From NCBI RefSeq assembly GCF_035474595.1, contig NZ_DATIND010000155.1, forward strand, positions 178,130 through 242,129: a stretch of DNA of 64,000 nucleotides, written 5' to 3'. Shown here piece after piece: positions 17,005 through 25,661 of the stretch. The DNA comes from Longimicrobium sp. Lineage in GTDB: Bacteria; Gemmatimonadota; Gemmatimonadetes; Longimicrobiales; Longimicrobiaceae. A program made the translations under genes and the position numbers. Under the pieces are notes generated by a model. The model did no database searches and was not told the DNA's origin. It was given only the letters and a program-made list of their open reading frames with translations. Numbering within the stretch: position 1 is the stretch's first letter; each line of letters begins with the position of its first letter.

Positions 17005-18303
17005 TCAGGCGGCCACCATCTCCAGTTTGCCAGAGGTGAGCACCCGGACAATATCGGCCGCGAGCGCGGGCGCCGCCGGCACCTTTGCTGTGGCTGCCAT
17101 CCGCCGAGCGGCCGCATGCCGGGTGGCCGCTTCGAGCACGGCTTCGGCTTCAAGGACGACACGCCCCTCCGCCCGCTTGCGGGCGATCGACACCGCCTCG
17201 TCGGCATAACCGGCCGCGGCGCGCATGTCGCCCAGGTTCAGCGCGCCATGCGCGAGTCCCAGGAGCGTGCGCGCCGCCAGCTCTTCGGGAACGGCGGGGT
17301 TGCTGAGCAGCTCATCCGCATGGCTGACCGCGGCATCGTACTTCGTCCGGTCGCCAACCCCCCCCGCGGCGCGGGCGATCAGACTCTGAATGATGGGTCG
17401 GACGGAGGGGTCGTCTACCACCGGCTCCAATGCGAGCGCCACATTCAACGCGCCCTGGAACTGACCCCGAAGGTTCCAGTGGTGCGCCACGTCGTGCGCC
17501 AGTCGCTGAATGGCCGTGGTGTTCGATCCATATGCTTCCAGCGCGCGGGCTGCGAGGGTGTCGACCTCCAGCCCCGCCTGCATTTCCACTTCCGCGCTGA
17601 ACAGGTTGTGGTAGGCGGCGCCGACGAGGTCGGGGACGTGGTGGCGCTCGGCGGCGTTCAGGCAGCGCAGGTGCGCGCGCTTGGCGGCGGGGTAGTTGCC
17701 CCGCTGCATGTGCAGGTTGCCCATGCCCGCCAGCGCCGACGCGTACGAGCGCCACTCGCGGCTCTCGCGCGCCTGCACCACCGCGCGCGTGTACCAGCTC
17801 TCCGCGCGGTCGTAGTCGGCCAGGCGGCGGGCCACGCGGCCGACCGCGTACGCGAGCGACGCCGAGTCCGGCGAGACCAGCGCGGCGGCCTGCGAGAACT
17901 CGAGCGAGGTGCGGAGCGCGCCGCGCCACTCGGCCCACACGGCCACGCGCCGGCAGGCGTTCACCAGGCGCAGCATGTCGGCCCGCGCGGGGTGGCGGAG
18001 GAGGTCGGCGAAGATGGAGAGCGGGGCCTGCAGCTCGGGGTCGGCGTCCATCACGCCCAGCTCCTGCTGGCGCGTGCGGGCGGCGTCACCCGCGAAAAGC
18101 GACGCGCGGCCCGTGGGCGGAGTCTCGGCCCAGAGCAGCACGTTGCGAACCGACCGCCAGAGCACGAGGCCCAGGTCGCCGGGGATTTCGTCGAGAATGG
18201 AGATGGCGTCCACGCGCTCGATGCCGCGCGTGAGGGCCGGAGGGACGCGCTGCCGCCGGTTGGGAGCCGGTTTGCGTGTGCGGCTGCGTGAGGTGAGCTG
18301 CAT
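17005..18303 (-). CDS. Tetratricopeptide-repeat protein
   Basis: A 432-residue, probably cytoplasmic, helical-repeat protein with no signal peptide. TPR-like units are visible at ASLAYAVGRVARRLADYDRA, SYASALAGMGNLHMQRGNYP, LIARAAGGVGDRTKYDAAVS and LLGLAHGALNLGDMRAAAGY. TPR arrays mediate protein-protein contacts, and the layout recalls the sensory half of transcriptional regulators, but no DNA-binding domain is visible. The start at 18303 skips a basic, poorly conserved-looking 47-residue stretch. A TATAAG box near 18436 on the minus strand could be part of its promoter. Confidence 0.72.
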   Translation of the reverse strand: MQLTSRSRTRKPAPNRRQRVPPALTRGIERVDAISILDEIPGDLGLVLWRSVRNVLLWAETPPTGRASLFAGDAARTRQQELGVMDADPELQAPLSIFADLLRHPARADMLRLVNACRRVAVWAEWRGALRTSLEFSQAAALVSPDSASLAYAVGRVARRLADYDRAESWYTRAVVQARESREWRSYASALAGMGNLHMQRGNYPAAKRAHLRCLNAAERHHVPDLVGAAYHNLFSAEVEMQAGLEVDTLAARALEAYGSNTTAIQRLAHDVAHHWNLRGQFQGALNVALALEPVVDDPSVRPIIQSLIARAAGGVGDRTKYDAAVSHADELLSNPAVPEELAARTLLGLAHGALNLGDMRAAAGYADEAVSIARKRAEGRVVLEAEAVLEAATRHAAARRMAATAKVPAAPALAADIVRVLTSGKLEMVAA

Positions 18304-18769
18304 GTCGGGTTCGGGCGGGGTCGGCAGGGCCGGTTGCACAGATCCCGGAAGCGTACGGCGCAAGATAACCGGGCGCAAGCGAAATGTTCCTGTTACGCCA
18401 CACCGGATGGGCAAGTGCGCGGACGTGGAGACAATCTTATACAAACCGTCTGGTTAGGGAACCTCTCCGGGACAGAATGTAACGTTATACGCCGCAGAGG
18501 GAAGGGGCCGCGGACGCGTTCGCCCACCGCCGGACGCGAGAGGTGCGCGTAAATGCCCCATTGCGTGAGGGATGCGCGCCCGCAGGGCCGGGAACCCGGC
18601 GGGGCGGCGGCGCGAATGCTTCGGAAGACGAGACGGGCCCCCGGCGGAGACGAACCCGCCGGGGGCCCGGCGCCGTTGGCAACAGCCGTATCGTTGCCTA
18701 CGGCGCGCGCAGCCCGTTTGGGCGCCCCGGCGCCCAACACGCCCGCATCCCGCCGTTCGCCGTTTCCGC
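18304..18769. other. Intergenic region carrying the second structured repeat
   Basis: 466 bp with no supported gene. It contains a relatively AT-rich stretch at 18420-18490 suited to the TPR gene promoter, the CGCGTAAATGCCCC sequence at 18545 that recurs near 44448, and the structured element copy B (listed separately). Confidence 0.55.
18563..18752 (+). repeat. Dispersed two-hairpin element, copy B
   Basis: Same order of blocks as copy A (12964-13112). Hairpin 1: 18671-18683 CGCCGTTGGCAAC with 18693-18705 GTTGCCTACGGCG, keeping the same single T-T mismatch as copy A. Hairpin 2: 18718-18726 TTGGGCGCC with 18729-18737 GGCGCCCAA. Between the 5' block and hairpin 1 this copy has a further GGGCCCCCGGCGG / CCGCCGGGGGCCC hairpin and about 40 bp absent from copy A. 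It lies downstream of the minus-strand plug-domain gene. Confidence 0.7.
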
Positions 18770-19528
18770 CTACGACGCGAGGGTGCGCCGGGTCCAGACC
18801 ACCACCACCCCGCACCCGCTGTTGGCGCCGTTGAACTGCGGCGGGATGCGCGCGCCGTTGTAAATCTCCACGCCCTCGATCAGCAGCCCCTGGAACTCGT
18901 GGTCCAGGTCGTTCACGGGGCCGTAGCGGGTGCCGTCGAGGTAGAAGATGGGCTCGCACTCGCCGCCCACGATCTCGGGGACGTTCTTGCCGAAGCGCAG
19001 CAGCGGCCGCCCGCCGTCGCTGGTGATGTACACGCCGGGGATGCGGCGCATGGCGTCGGACATCCGCCCGCGCCCGTCGGGGCCGAAGTCGTCGCGGGTG
19101 AGGAAGCGGCCGCTTCCCCAGGTGGCCTTGCGGATGTAGAAGTCGCGCAGGAGCGGCGAGCGCGGGAGCGTGGCGGCCGTGACGTTCAGCCGCCGCAGCA
19201 CCACCGGGTCCAGCCCCAGCGCCACGGAGACGGTCTGTGCCGCGCCGGGCTGCACGGTGGCCTGCGTGCGGCCGGCAAGGTAGCCCAGCCGCCGCGCCTC
19301 GACCGTGACCGGCCCGGCGGGAACGGCACGGAAGACGGCCTCGCCGCGGGCGTTGGTCTCGCCGCGCGCGCGGCCGGCGGTGACGCTCGCTCCCGCGATC
19401 GGCTGCCCCGTGGTGGTGTCGGCGACGATGACGGTGAGGTCGGCCGCGGCCTGCTGCGCACGCGCCGCCGGCGGAACCGCCGCGGCGAGCAGGAGGAGCG
19501 GGAGGATGCGGACGAGTCGTTGCTGCAT
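18770..19528 (-). CDS. Exported carboxypeptidase-regulatory-like protein with TonB-plug-like domain
   Basis: A 252-residue protein with a signal peptide (MQQRLVRILPLLLLAAAV...ARAQ). Residues about 30-110 form a carboxypeptidase-regulatory-like beta-sandwich (TTGQPIAGASVTAGRARGET, AVPAGPVTVEARRLGYL). A segment related to the plug of TonB-dependent receptors follows (SDAMRRIPGVYITSDGG, IVGGECEPIFYLDGTRY, GVEIYNGARIPPQFN, CGVVVVWTRR). No barrel follows, so it is a plug-only protein, a pattern seen in Gemmatimonadota and Bacteroidota. It may act in outer-membrane assembly or as a soluble partner; that is inference. Confidence 0.8.
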   Translation of the reverse strand: MQQRLVRILPLLLLAAAVPPAARAQQAAADLTVIVADTTTGQPIAGASVTAGRARGETNARGEAVFRAVPAGPVTVEARRLGYLAGRTQATVQPGAAQTVSVALGLDPVVLRRLNVTAATLPRSPLLRDFYIRKATWGSGRFLTRDDFGPDGRGRMSDAMRRIPGVYITSDGGRPLLRFGKNVPEIVGGECEPIFYLDGTRYGPVNDLDHEFQGLLIEGVEIYNGARIPPQFNGANSGCGVVVVWTRRTLAS

Positions 19529-19792
19529 CGGGAGAACCTCCGCGGTGGAGGTGATTCGGATGAAAGGGCGATGACGGGCCGTCACGCGGTCCGCGCGGCG
19601 GCTCGCCATCGGAACGACTCGCCGCGGGCGATTCTGACTGATCCGGATCGGTTGCGGAAAAAACAGAGATCCCTCCCCGGGATGTCACGTTTGGGGAGGG
19701 ACCGGGCATGCATGCCGGCCTACCGGCGGTCGGATGAAGTAAACTTGATGGAGGTTGAGCTTCGTGTCAAGCTCGTCCATTCTTGTCCGATT

Positions 19793-22729
19793 TCAGAGCC
19801 CCCGGCCGCGCCAGGGCTCGTTGGCCTCGAGGCAGTCCATCAGCTCGATGTAGATGCGGCGGGCGGCTTCGGTGAAGTCTTCGTCCGGCCCTTCCTCGTA
19901 CGGGCGCAGGGCGGAGCGGATGCACTCGGAGAGGGAGCCGCGCTCGATGACACCGGCGACGAGCTCCAGGTACGGCGCTTCGTCCTTGCGCGCGCCCTTG
20001 CGCGCGACGGCCAGGAGCTCGCGCAGGACGGCGCGGACGTCGGTGCGGCCGGTCTCGTCGCGCTCCACGGGGACGTGCGGGGCGGTCACCACGGCGGCGC
20101 TGCCGTCGCGGATGGTGGCGCGGAAGTCCTCCACCAGCAGCTCGTGCGGGGGGAGGACGATGCGCCCCGCCAGCACCCGCCTGGTCATCTCCTTCAGCGC
20201 GGCGCGGACGAAGGCGGCGATGGCGGCGTCCATCCGCACGCACTCCTGCGTGTCCAGCACGCGCACCTCCATCGCCCGGCGCGAGAACTTGAAGACGGCG
20301 CCGCGGGCGTTCAGGAACTCGTGGCGGATGGCCGAGGTGTCGCCGGGGAGCCGGTCGAGCGCGGCGTACATCGGGCCGAGGACGTTCTTCCGGTAATCCC
20401 CGAAGCTCTCCACGTATTCGGGAACGAGCTGGCCGCAGCTCTCGGGGATGCGCGCCTGGTGCTCCAGGATCCACGCCAGCCGCGAGTCGGCGTGCGGCCG
20501 CAGGTCGCCCTCGAACATGGGCGTGCTGGCCGCCAGCGCGGGAAGGTAGGGGATGAGGAGCGCCGCGGCCGTGTGCATCGCCAGCGTCTCCCGCTCGCTG
20601 CCGAAGGGGAGGTTGAGGTGCGACGCCTGCACGTTCATCCAGCCGTGCGTGCGGACGTCGAACAGGCGCTCGTAGGTGCCGTAGATGCGGCCGCCCGAGC
20701 GCGCCCAGAGCCGCCCCTTTCGCGGGTCGAACCAGGGGTGCATCCCCGTGGGCATCAGCCGCGCGTCGAACTCGTCGCGGAGCACGGCGGTGAAGCGCTG
20801 CACGCCCTCGTACAGCACCTCCTCGGCCTGGCGCAGGGAGCGGACGGGCGCGGTGGTCTTCACCTCGAAGACGTGGTCGGCGATCTCGTTGCTGAAGCCC
20901 AGGGCGCCCAGGTGCACGTCGCTCGTTCCCCGCCCGGCCAGGATGCGGAAGGCGGGCTCGACCAGGGAGACGACGTTCAGGTCGCGGTCCACTGTGGGGT
21001 ACTCCAGCTCCATCCCCGCCACCTCGAAGGCGCGGTATCCCCTGGCGCCGCCGTCGCCCTGCGCCTTCACCTGCACGGGGCGGCGGATGGAAGCCAGCCC
21101 GGCTCCGTCTCCATCCCCGTTCGCCGCCGGTGACGGAGATCCCTCCTCGATGCGCTGCACGAAGAAGCTCACGATGTCTTCGTAGATGACGTTCCCGTCC
21201 ACCGCGTCCTCGTAGCCGACGTCGAGGTTGGGGTTGTCGTTGATCTCGATCACCACCGGCCCGCGCTCCGTCTCCTTCAAGTCGACCCCGTACAGCCCCC
21301 GGCCGATGAGCGAGGCGGCCCGGAGCGCGGTCTCCACCACGGCGGCGGGGGCCTGGCCGCGGGGGACGGCCTCGACCTTTCCGTAGCGCTCGGTGCCCTT
21401 CACCTCGGTGCGGATCTGCCAGTGCCCGCGCGCCATGAAGTAGCGCGAGGCGAAGAGGAGCCGCCCGCCCAGCACCGTCACCCGCCAGTCGAAGTCGGTG
21501 GGAAGGAACTCCTGGGCGATGAGGAGCGGCGAGCGCGCGAACATCTCCTTCGAGCGGCGCCGGAACTCGTCGCGGCTGGTGATCTTGTGCACCGCGGCGG
21601 AGAAGGAGCCGTCGGGGAGCTTGATGACGAAGGGGAGGCCGAGCGACTGCAGCGTGGCCCACGGCGTGGTCTGGGTGACGATGAGGGTGCGCGGCGTGGG
21701 GATCCCCTCGCGGCGCAGCAGCTCTTCCAGGAAGACCTTGTTGCCGCAGCGGATGATGGACTGCGGGTCGTCGACCACGGGCATGTCCAGCGCCTCGGCC
21801 CGCAGGGCGAACTGGAAGGCGGGCTCGGAGACGCCGGTGAGCGAGCGGATGAAGAGCGCGTCGTACTCGGGCAGCTTGCGCATGTCGCCCGGCCCGATGC
21901 GGGCCACGTGCACGTTCAGCCGCGACGCCACCCGCTCCAGCCGATCGATGGTCTCGGGCGACGAGGGGCTGAACGGGTCGCCCGGGTCGACGAGGACGGC
22001 GATGGAGGCGCGCACCGTCTCGCGCGGCGCCTCGCGGCCGCGGCGGAGGACGCGCTGCTCGTCGGCCAGCGCGCGCACCAGGTGCTTTCTCTCGTCGACG
22101 TCCAGGTGGTGCGGGGGGACGGCGGCCACCTGCGTGACCTTCCACTCCTCGTCTTCCTCCACCAGCTGCAGCCGCAGCACCGGCGCCGGCCACTCGCGGT
22201 AAACGGCGAGCGCCGCGCGCTGGAAGCGGGGATCGGCGCAGGTGCCCAGGTAGACCAGCGTCTCCACCAGCTCTTCGGGCGCGGCGGGGCGGCATCTCCC
22301 GTCCCCGCCGCGGATCACGGGAATGGGGAAGGGGTGCCGCGGCTCCTCGTCTCCCTCTCCCGGCCGGGCGGAGGGGATGGGGTGGACGTGGCCCAGCTCG
22401 CGGCGGCGGACGCTCATCTCCCCCGCGTCGATCGTGGCCACGCCCGCCTCCTGGAGCGCGCGGAAGCGCCCGTACGGCTCGTGCAGCCCCTCGCTGGTGT
22501 CGACGGTGGGGATCACCTGCTGGCGGCGCGCGTCGGCCAGCAGCGAGACGTAGTAGCCGCGGCTCCCGTAGCGCGTGGTGCGGCAGAGGTTCACCACCGT
22601 GGCGCGCGGATCGGAGAGCTCGCCCGCGCCTTCCAGGTAGCGGTCGGCGTCCACCACCATCTCGCCCGGCAGCCCGTCCGCGTCGCGCGCGTCCGAGACC
22701 ACCACCAGCACCCGCCTGCGGCTGCTCAC
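19793..22729 (-). CDS. RLAN - RimK-like ATP-grasp - GCS2 amidoligase fusion
   Basis: A 978-residue fusion. Residues 5-230 are an RLAN-type domain (VVVSDARDADGLPGEMVV, CRTTRYGSRGYYVSLLADAR). Residues 240-530 are a RimK-like ATP-grasp ligase (VDDPQSIIRCGNKVFLEELL, PFVIKLPDGSFS, metal ligands in VIEINDNPN). Residues 570-950 are a GCS2-type carboxylate-amine ligase (GMELEYPTVDRD, ASHLNLPFGSE). Both ligases form amide bonds using ATP, so the enzyme may build a small peptide or tag a protein with amino acids. Iyer, Aravind and colleagues described such RLAN-ATP-grasp-GCS2 sets beside papain-like peptidases. The GTG at 22729 overlaps the C39 gene stop by 4 bp. The product is unknown. Confidence 0.88.
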   Translation of the reverse strand: MSSRRRVLVVVSDARDADGLPGEMVVDADRYLEGAGELSDPRATVVNLCRTTRYGSRGYYVSLLADARRQQVIPTVDTSEGLHEPYGRFRALQEAGVATIDAGEMSVRRRELGHVHPIPSARPGEGDEEPRHPFPIPVIRGGDGRCRPAAPEELVETLVYLGTCADPRFQRAALAVYREWPAPVLRLQLVEEDEEWKVTQVAAVPPHHLDVDERKHLVRALADEQRVLRRGREAPRETVRASIAVLVDPGDPFSPSSPETIDRLERVASRLNVHVARIGPGDMRKLPEYDALFIRSLTGVSEPAFQFALRAEALDMPVVDDPQSIIRCGNKVFLEELLRREGIPTPRTLIVTQTTPWATLQSLGLPFVIKLPDGSFSAAVHKITSRDEFRRRSKEMFARSPLLIAQEFLPTDFDWRVTVLGGRLLFASRYFMARGHWQIRTEVKGTERYGKVEAVPRGQAPAAVVETALRAASLIGRGLYGVDLKETERGPVVIEINDNPNLDVGYEDAVDGNVIYEDIVSFFVQRIEEGSPSPAANGDGDGAGLASIRRPVQVKAQGDGGARGYRAFEVAGMELEYPTVDRDLNVVSLVEPAFRILAGRGTSDVHLGALGFSNEIADHVFEVKTTAPVRSLRQAEEVLYEGVQRFTAVLRDEFDARLMPTGMHPWFDPRKGRLWARSGGRIYGTYERLFDVRTHGWMNVQASHLNLPFGSERETLAMHTAAALLIPYLPALAASTPMFEGDLRPHADSRLAWILEHQARIPESCGQLVPEYVESFGDYRKNVLGPMYAALDRLPGDTSAIRHEFLNARGAVFKFSRRAMEVRVLDTQECVRMDAAIAAFVRAALKEMTRRVLAGRIVLPPHELLVEDFRATIRDGSAAVVTAPHVPVERDETGRTDVRAVLRELLAVARKGARKDEAPYLELVAGVIERGSLSECIRSALRPYEEGPDEDFTEAARRIYIELMDCLEANEPWRGRGL

Positions 22730-23517
22730 GCGCGGGGCTCCTCCGCAGGCCACACCTCGAGAAGCACCGCGTCGTAGGTCACGTCGCCCAGCAGGATGGC
22801 GTTGGTCAGCCGGTCGGCGTCGACCACCAGCTTCTCCTCGTCGCCCGGTTCGGGGGGGATCTGCTCGAAGGGGTCGAGGACGATCAGGCGGCGCCCCCAC
22901 TGCTCGTAGCCGCTGATCACCACGAAGTGGCCGGTGGGCTCGCCGCGCACGTCGTCGTCCACCAGGCGGTTGATCATGGGGTCCCAGCGCTCGCGGGCGT
23001 AGCGGTAGAGATAGGTGGCGCTCAGCCCCGCCAGGATCGGGTGCTCGCGGTCGATGATGGACTTCAGCAGCGCCGGGGTGAGCTCCTCGAAGGCCAGGTC
23101 GCCGCCCAGCTCCAGGAAGTGGAGATAGGCCTGCGCCGCGCGGAGGCGCTTGGCGTCGTTCAGGTACGGGAAGCGCGCGTGGATCTTCTCCGCCAGCTGG
23201 GCGTGCGGGAGCCGGGCCCAGGTGGGGTCGAAGATGCGCAGGTCGTACGAGTAGATGCGGGCGCGCAGTCCCCGCTTCAGCGCGGAGATGCCGAGGAACA
23301 CGGCAAGCGTGCCGCCGTCCTCGTTGCGCTCGAGCGAGGCGATGACCTCGTCGAGCCCCACGTCCAGCCCGTAGAAGGAGTAGACCTTCCGCAGGCAGGT
23401 GGGGCCGCAGGTCACGTCGTCGGGCTGCACGAAGCGCTGCACGGGCAGCTCGTGCGCGGCGCGGGCGGCGGCCACGGTGCGCTCGTCGACCGCCGGCAGC
23501 GGGGGTGCGGATGCCAT
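22726..23517 (-). CDS. C39-like (papain-fold) peptidase, partner of the amidoligase
   Basis: A 263-residue protein with the bacteriocin-processing peptidase layout: catalytic Cys in QPDDVTCGPTCLRKVY, His in GEPTGHFVVISGYEQW and the following Asp in LIVLDPFEQ. It lacks a signal peptide and transmembrane domain, so it is probably cytoplasmic. It is translationally coupled to the amidoligase (GTGA overlap). By analogy with known amidoligase operons it could remove the tag, mature the product or act as an amidotransferase-type lyase. The ATG at 23517 has AGGAG about 14 bases upstream; a longer form from 23577 is less likely. Confidence 0.85.
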   Translation of the reverse strand: MASAPPLPAVDERTVAAARAAHELPVQRFVQPDDVTCGPTCLRKVYSFYGLDVGLDEVIASLERNEDGGTLAVFLGISALKRGLRARIYSYDLRIFDPTWARLPHAQLAEKIHARFPYLNDAKRLRAAQAYLHFLELGGDLAFEELTPALLKSIIDREHPILAGLSATYLYRYARERWDPMINRLVDDDVRGEPTGHFVVISGYEQWGRRLIVLDPFEQIPPEPGDEEKLVVDADRLTNAILLGDVTYDAVLLEVWPAEEPRA

Positions 23518-23579
23518 TGTCTGTTCTGTCTCCTGACCCGTCGGTAAGCCTTGGCGGTAGAGCAACGGGTGTACCACGC

Positions 23580-23775
23580 CGGAGTACGGAAGTGCGGAAG
23601 TGGGGCAGGAAGTCCTAAGTCCTAAGTCCTAAGTGCTGAGTGCTGAGTGCTGAGTGCTGAGTGCTGAGTGCTGAGTGCCGAGTGGCAGACAGCATCGCGC
23701 CCGCGGCCGGAGCGGCCGCGGGCGCGATGTTCATCGTATTCCGTACTTCCGTACACTCGTACTCCGCGCCGGAGC
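23580..23775. repeat. Short tandem repeats (AGTCCTA, AGTGCTG; GGAAGT(A/G)C octamers)
   Basis: An array of about three AGTCCTA units followed by about six AGTGCTG units at 23610-23690, bracketed by GGAAGTGC/CGTACTTCC-type octamers at 23583-23605 and 23740-23768 that are inverted relative to each other. Similar arrays occur at 33703, 35081, 42521, 56137 and 57051. They are always intergenic. Confidence 0.85.
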
Positions 23776-23780
23776 GCGGG

Positions 23781-25661
23781 CTACCGGCGGCTGCTCTGGA
23801 TGCGGAGGAGGTAGTTGCCGGTGTCCTGCGAGACCGAGTTCGCCACGATCACGTACGGGCCCGAGTGCGGCAGCGTGAGCGTCAGCGAGGAGTTGTTCCC
23901 GCCGCCCGAATCGTCGTCGTGCTCGTACAGCGGGCCGTTGGGGTCGTTCACCACCAGCCACGCGTCGAAGGCGCTGGACTGCAGGGTGATGGTGATGCGC
24001 TCGCCGGCGCGGCCCTGGTACACGTAGCCGTCCATGTACGTGTTGTCGTCGCGCAGCACGTCGGTGCTGCTCAGGCGGCCGGCGACCGACTGCCCCGCCT
24101 GGATGGCGGGAAGCCGCCGCCAGTCCAGGTCGGTGATGGCGACGCCGCGCCCGCCGGTGTCGTCCTGCCCCGGGGCGGGGCGGGCGCCGCCGCTCTGCAC
24201 CGAGAGGGTGTACGGGCCGGTGTCGCGCTGCCCCACCGTGTTGGCGGCGATCAGGTACGGGCCGCTGCGCGGGAGCGTGACCGTGAGCTGCGAGTCGTTG
24301 CCGCCCGCGCCGTCGTCGTTGTGCTGGTCGAACCCGCCGGGGCCGCGGACGACCAGCCACGAGTCGAACGAGTTGGAGCGCAGCGTGACGGTGATGCGCT
24401 CGCCCGCGCGGCCCTGGTACACGTACGGGTGAACGTAGGTGTTGTCGTTCAGCAGGAAGTCGGCGCTGGTCAGGCGCCCGCTCATCGTCTGCCCCGCCGT
24501 GATGCGGGTGGCGCGGCTCATGTCGATGTCCTCGAAGCCGCCGCGGCCGCCCTGCCCCCCGTCGTCGTCCGCCACGACGTCGCCGCGGCCCGCGCCGCGC
24601 ACCGTCAGCCGGTAGCGCCCGGTGGCGTTCTCGGTGGCCGAGTTGGCCACGATCAGGAACTGCCCGGAGTGCGGCAGGGTGACGGTGAGCGTGGAGTTCA
24701 GCTCACCGGCGCTGTCGTCGTCGTACTCGCGCATCGGGCCGTTGGGGTCGTCCACCACCAGCCAGGTGTCGAAGTCGTCGGAGGTCAGCGTGACGGTGAT
24801 GCGCTCGCCGGCGCGGCCCGTGTAGACGTAGGCGTCGGCGAACGAGCCGTCCGGCCGGCGGAAGTCCGCGGCCGTCAGCCGCCCCTCGGCCGACTGCCCG
24901 GTGGTGATGCGCGGGAGCGAGGCGGTGTTCAGGTCGCTGATGTCGCGCCGGCCGGTGGTGCCGCGGCCGCCGGTATCGCCGCCGCCGAAGCGCAGGTCGC
25001 CGTTGAAGGCGATGCGCCCGGGGGTGTTCTGGGTGAGCCGCGTGAGCTCGGTGACCGGGACGGCGAAGTTCAGGTTCTGCCCCTCGGCCAGCACGGCCAC
25101 GCTCACGCCCACCACCTCGCCGCGCATGTTCAGCACGGGGCCGCCCGACGAGCCGTGGCTGATGGGCGCGCTGATCTGCAGCAACGTGCGCCCCTCCACC
25201 CGCCGCACGGCGCTGACGATGCCGGTGGACACCGTGTTCGACAGCCCCTCGGGCGCGCCGATGACCACGATGGCCTCGCCCACCTCGGGAAGGGCGCGCG
25301 CCAGCGGCAGGGTGGCCGGCGGGGTGTTGATCCGCGGCAGGATGGCCAGGTCGGCGGTGACGCCGCCCACCGCCTCGGCATACTGCGCGGTGCCCACGCG
25401 CCGCTCGTCGGCCGTCGTCGCCTCGATGCGCGAGGCGCCCTCGACCACGTGGCGGTTGGTGGCGATGCGGCCGTCGGGGAGGTAGAAGCCGCTCCCCAGG
25501 CTCATCTCGCGCCCCGAGGTGTTGAAGGCGTGGAGGGTGATGACGGCCGGGTTGGCGCGCCGGGTGATGTTCACCACGTCGTTCTGCGCCGCCGCGCGGG
25601 CGGCGGGAAGCAGCGCGAGCGCGAGCACGACCGGGACGGTCTTGATGGAGCGTGAAGGCAT
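23781..25661 (-). CDS. Exported S1C trypsin-like serine protease with three PPC domains
   Basis: A 626-residue exported protein. Signal peptide 1-25 (IKTVPVVLALALLPAARAAA). Trypsin-like domain about 30-215 with the catalytic triad His in NRHVVEG, Asp in ADLAILP and Ser in SHGSSGGPVLN. Then three tandem pre-peptidase C-terminal domains of about 115 residues, each with the signature GxLxxxDFxxxDxxYxxxYxYxGRAGERITVTL and ending in SGxYxIxANS. HtrA relatives normally carry PDZ domains, which are absent here. PPC domains often aid secretion or substrate binding. Likely a periplasmic or extracellular quality-control or nutrient protease. Confidence 0.88.
   Translation of the reverse strand: MPSRSIKTVPVVLALALLPAARAAAQNDVVNITRRANPAVITLHAFNTSGREMSLGSGFYLPDGRIATNRHVVEGASRIEATTADERRVGTAQYAEAVGGVTADLAILPRINTPPATLPLARALPEVGEAIVVIGAPEGLSNTVSTGIVSAVRRVEGRTLLQISAPISHGSSGGPVLNMRGEVVGVSVAVLAEGQNLNFAVPVTELTRLTQNTPGRIAFNGDLRFGGGDTGGRGTTGRRDISDLNTASLPRITTGQSAEGRLTAADFRRPDGSFADAYVYTGRAGERITVTLTSDDFDTWLVVDDPNGPMREYDDDSAGELNSTLTVTLPHSGQFLIVANSATENATGRYRLTVRGAGRGDVVADDDGGQGGRGGFEDIDMSRATRITAGQTMSGRLTSADFLLNDNTYVHPYVYQGRAGERITVTLRSNSFDSWLVVRGPGGFDQHNDDGAGGNDSQLTVTLPRSGPYLIAANTVGQRDTGPYTLSVQSGGARPAPGQDDTGGRGVAITDLDWRRLPAIQAGQSVAGRLSSTDVLRDDNTYMDGYVYQGRAGERITITLQSSAFDAWLVVNDPNGPLYEHDDDSGGGNNSSLTLTLPHSGPYVIVANSVSQDTGNYLLRIQSSRR

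Noticed and set aside
16631..17209. Plus-strand frame starting MAQWDEKLELRDELQ
   Set aside because: The first 60 codons look less biased than a shadow, but the frame runs through the lipoprotein gene and opposite the TPR gene and has no ribosome-binding site.
19767..22295. 842-codon open frame in another frame inside the amidoligase gene
   Set aside because: Same strand as the real gene, Arg/Ala/Gly-rich, no recognisable motif; shadow frame.
23610..23690. Tandem heptamers considered as a CRISPR array
   Set aside because: Units of 7 bp with no spacers and no cas genes; simple tandem repeats.
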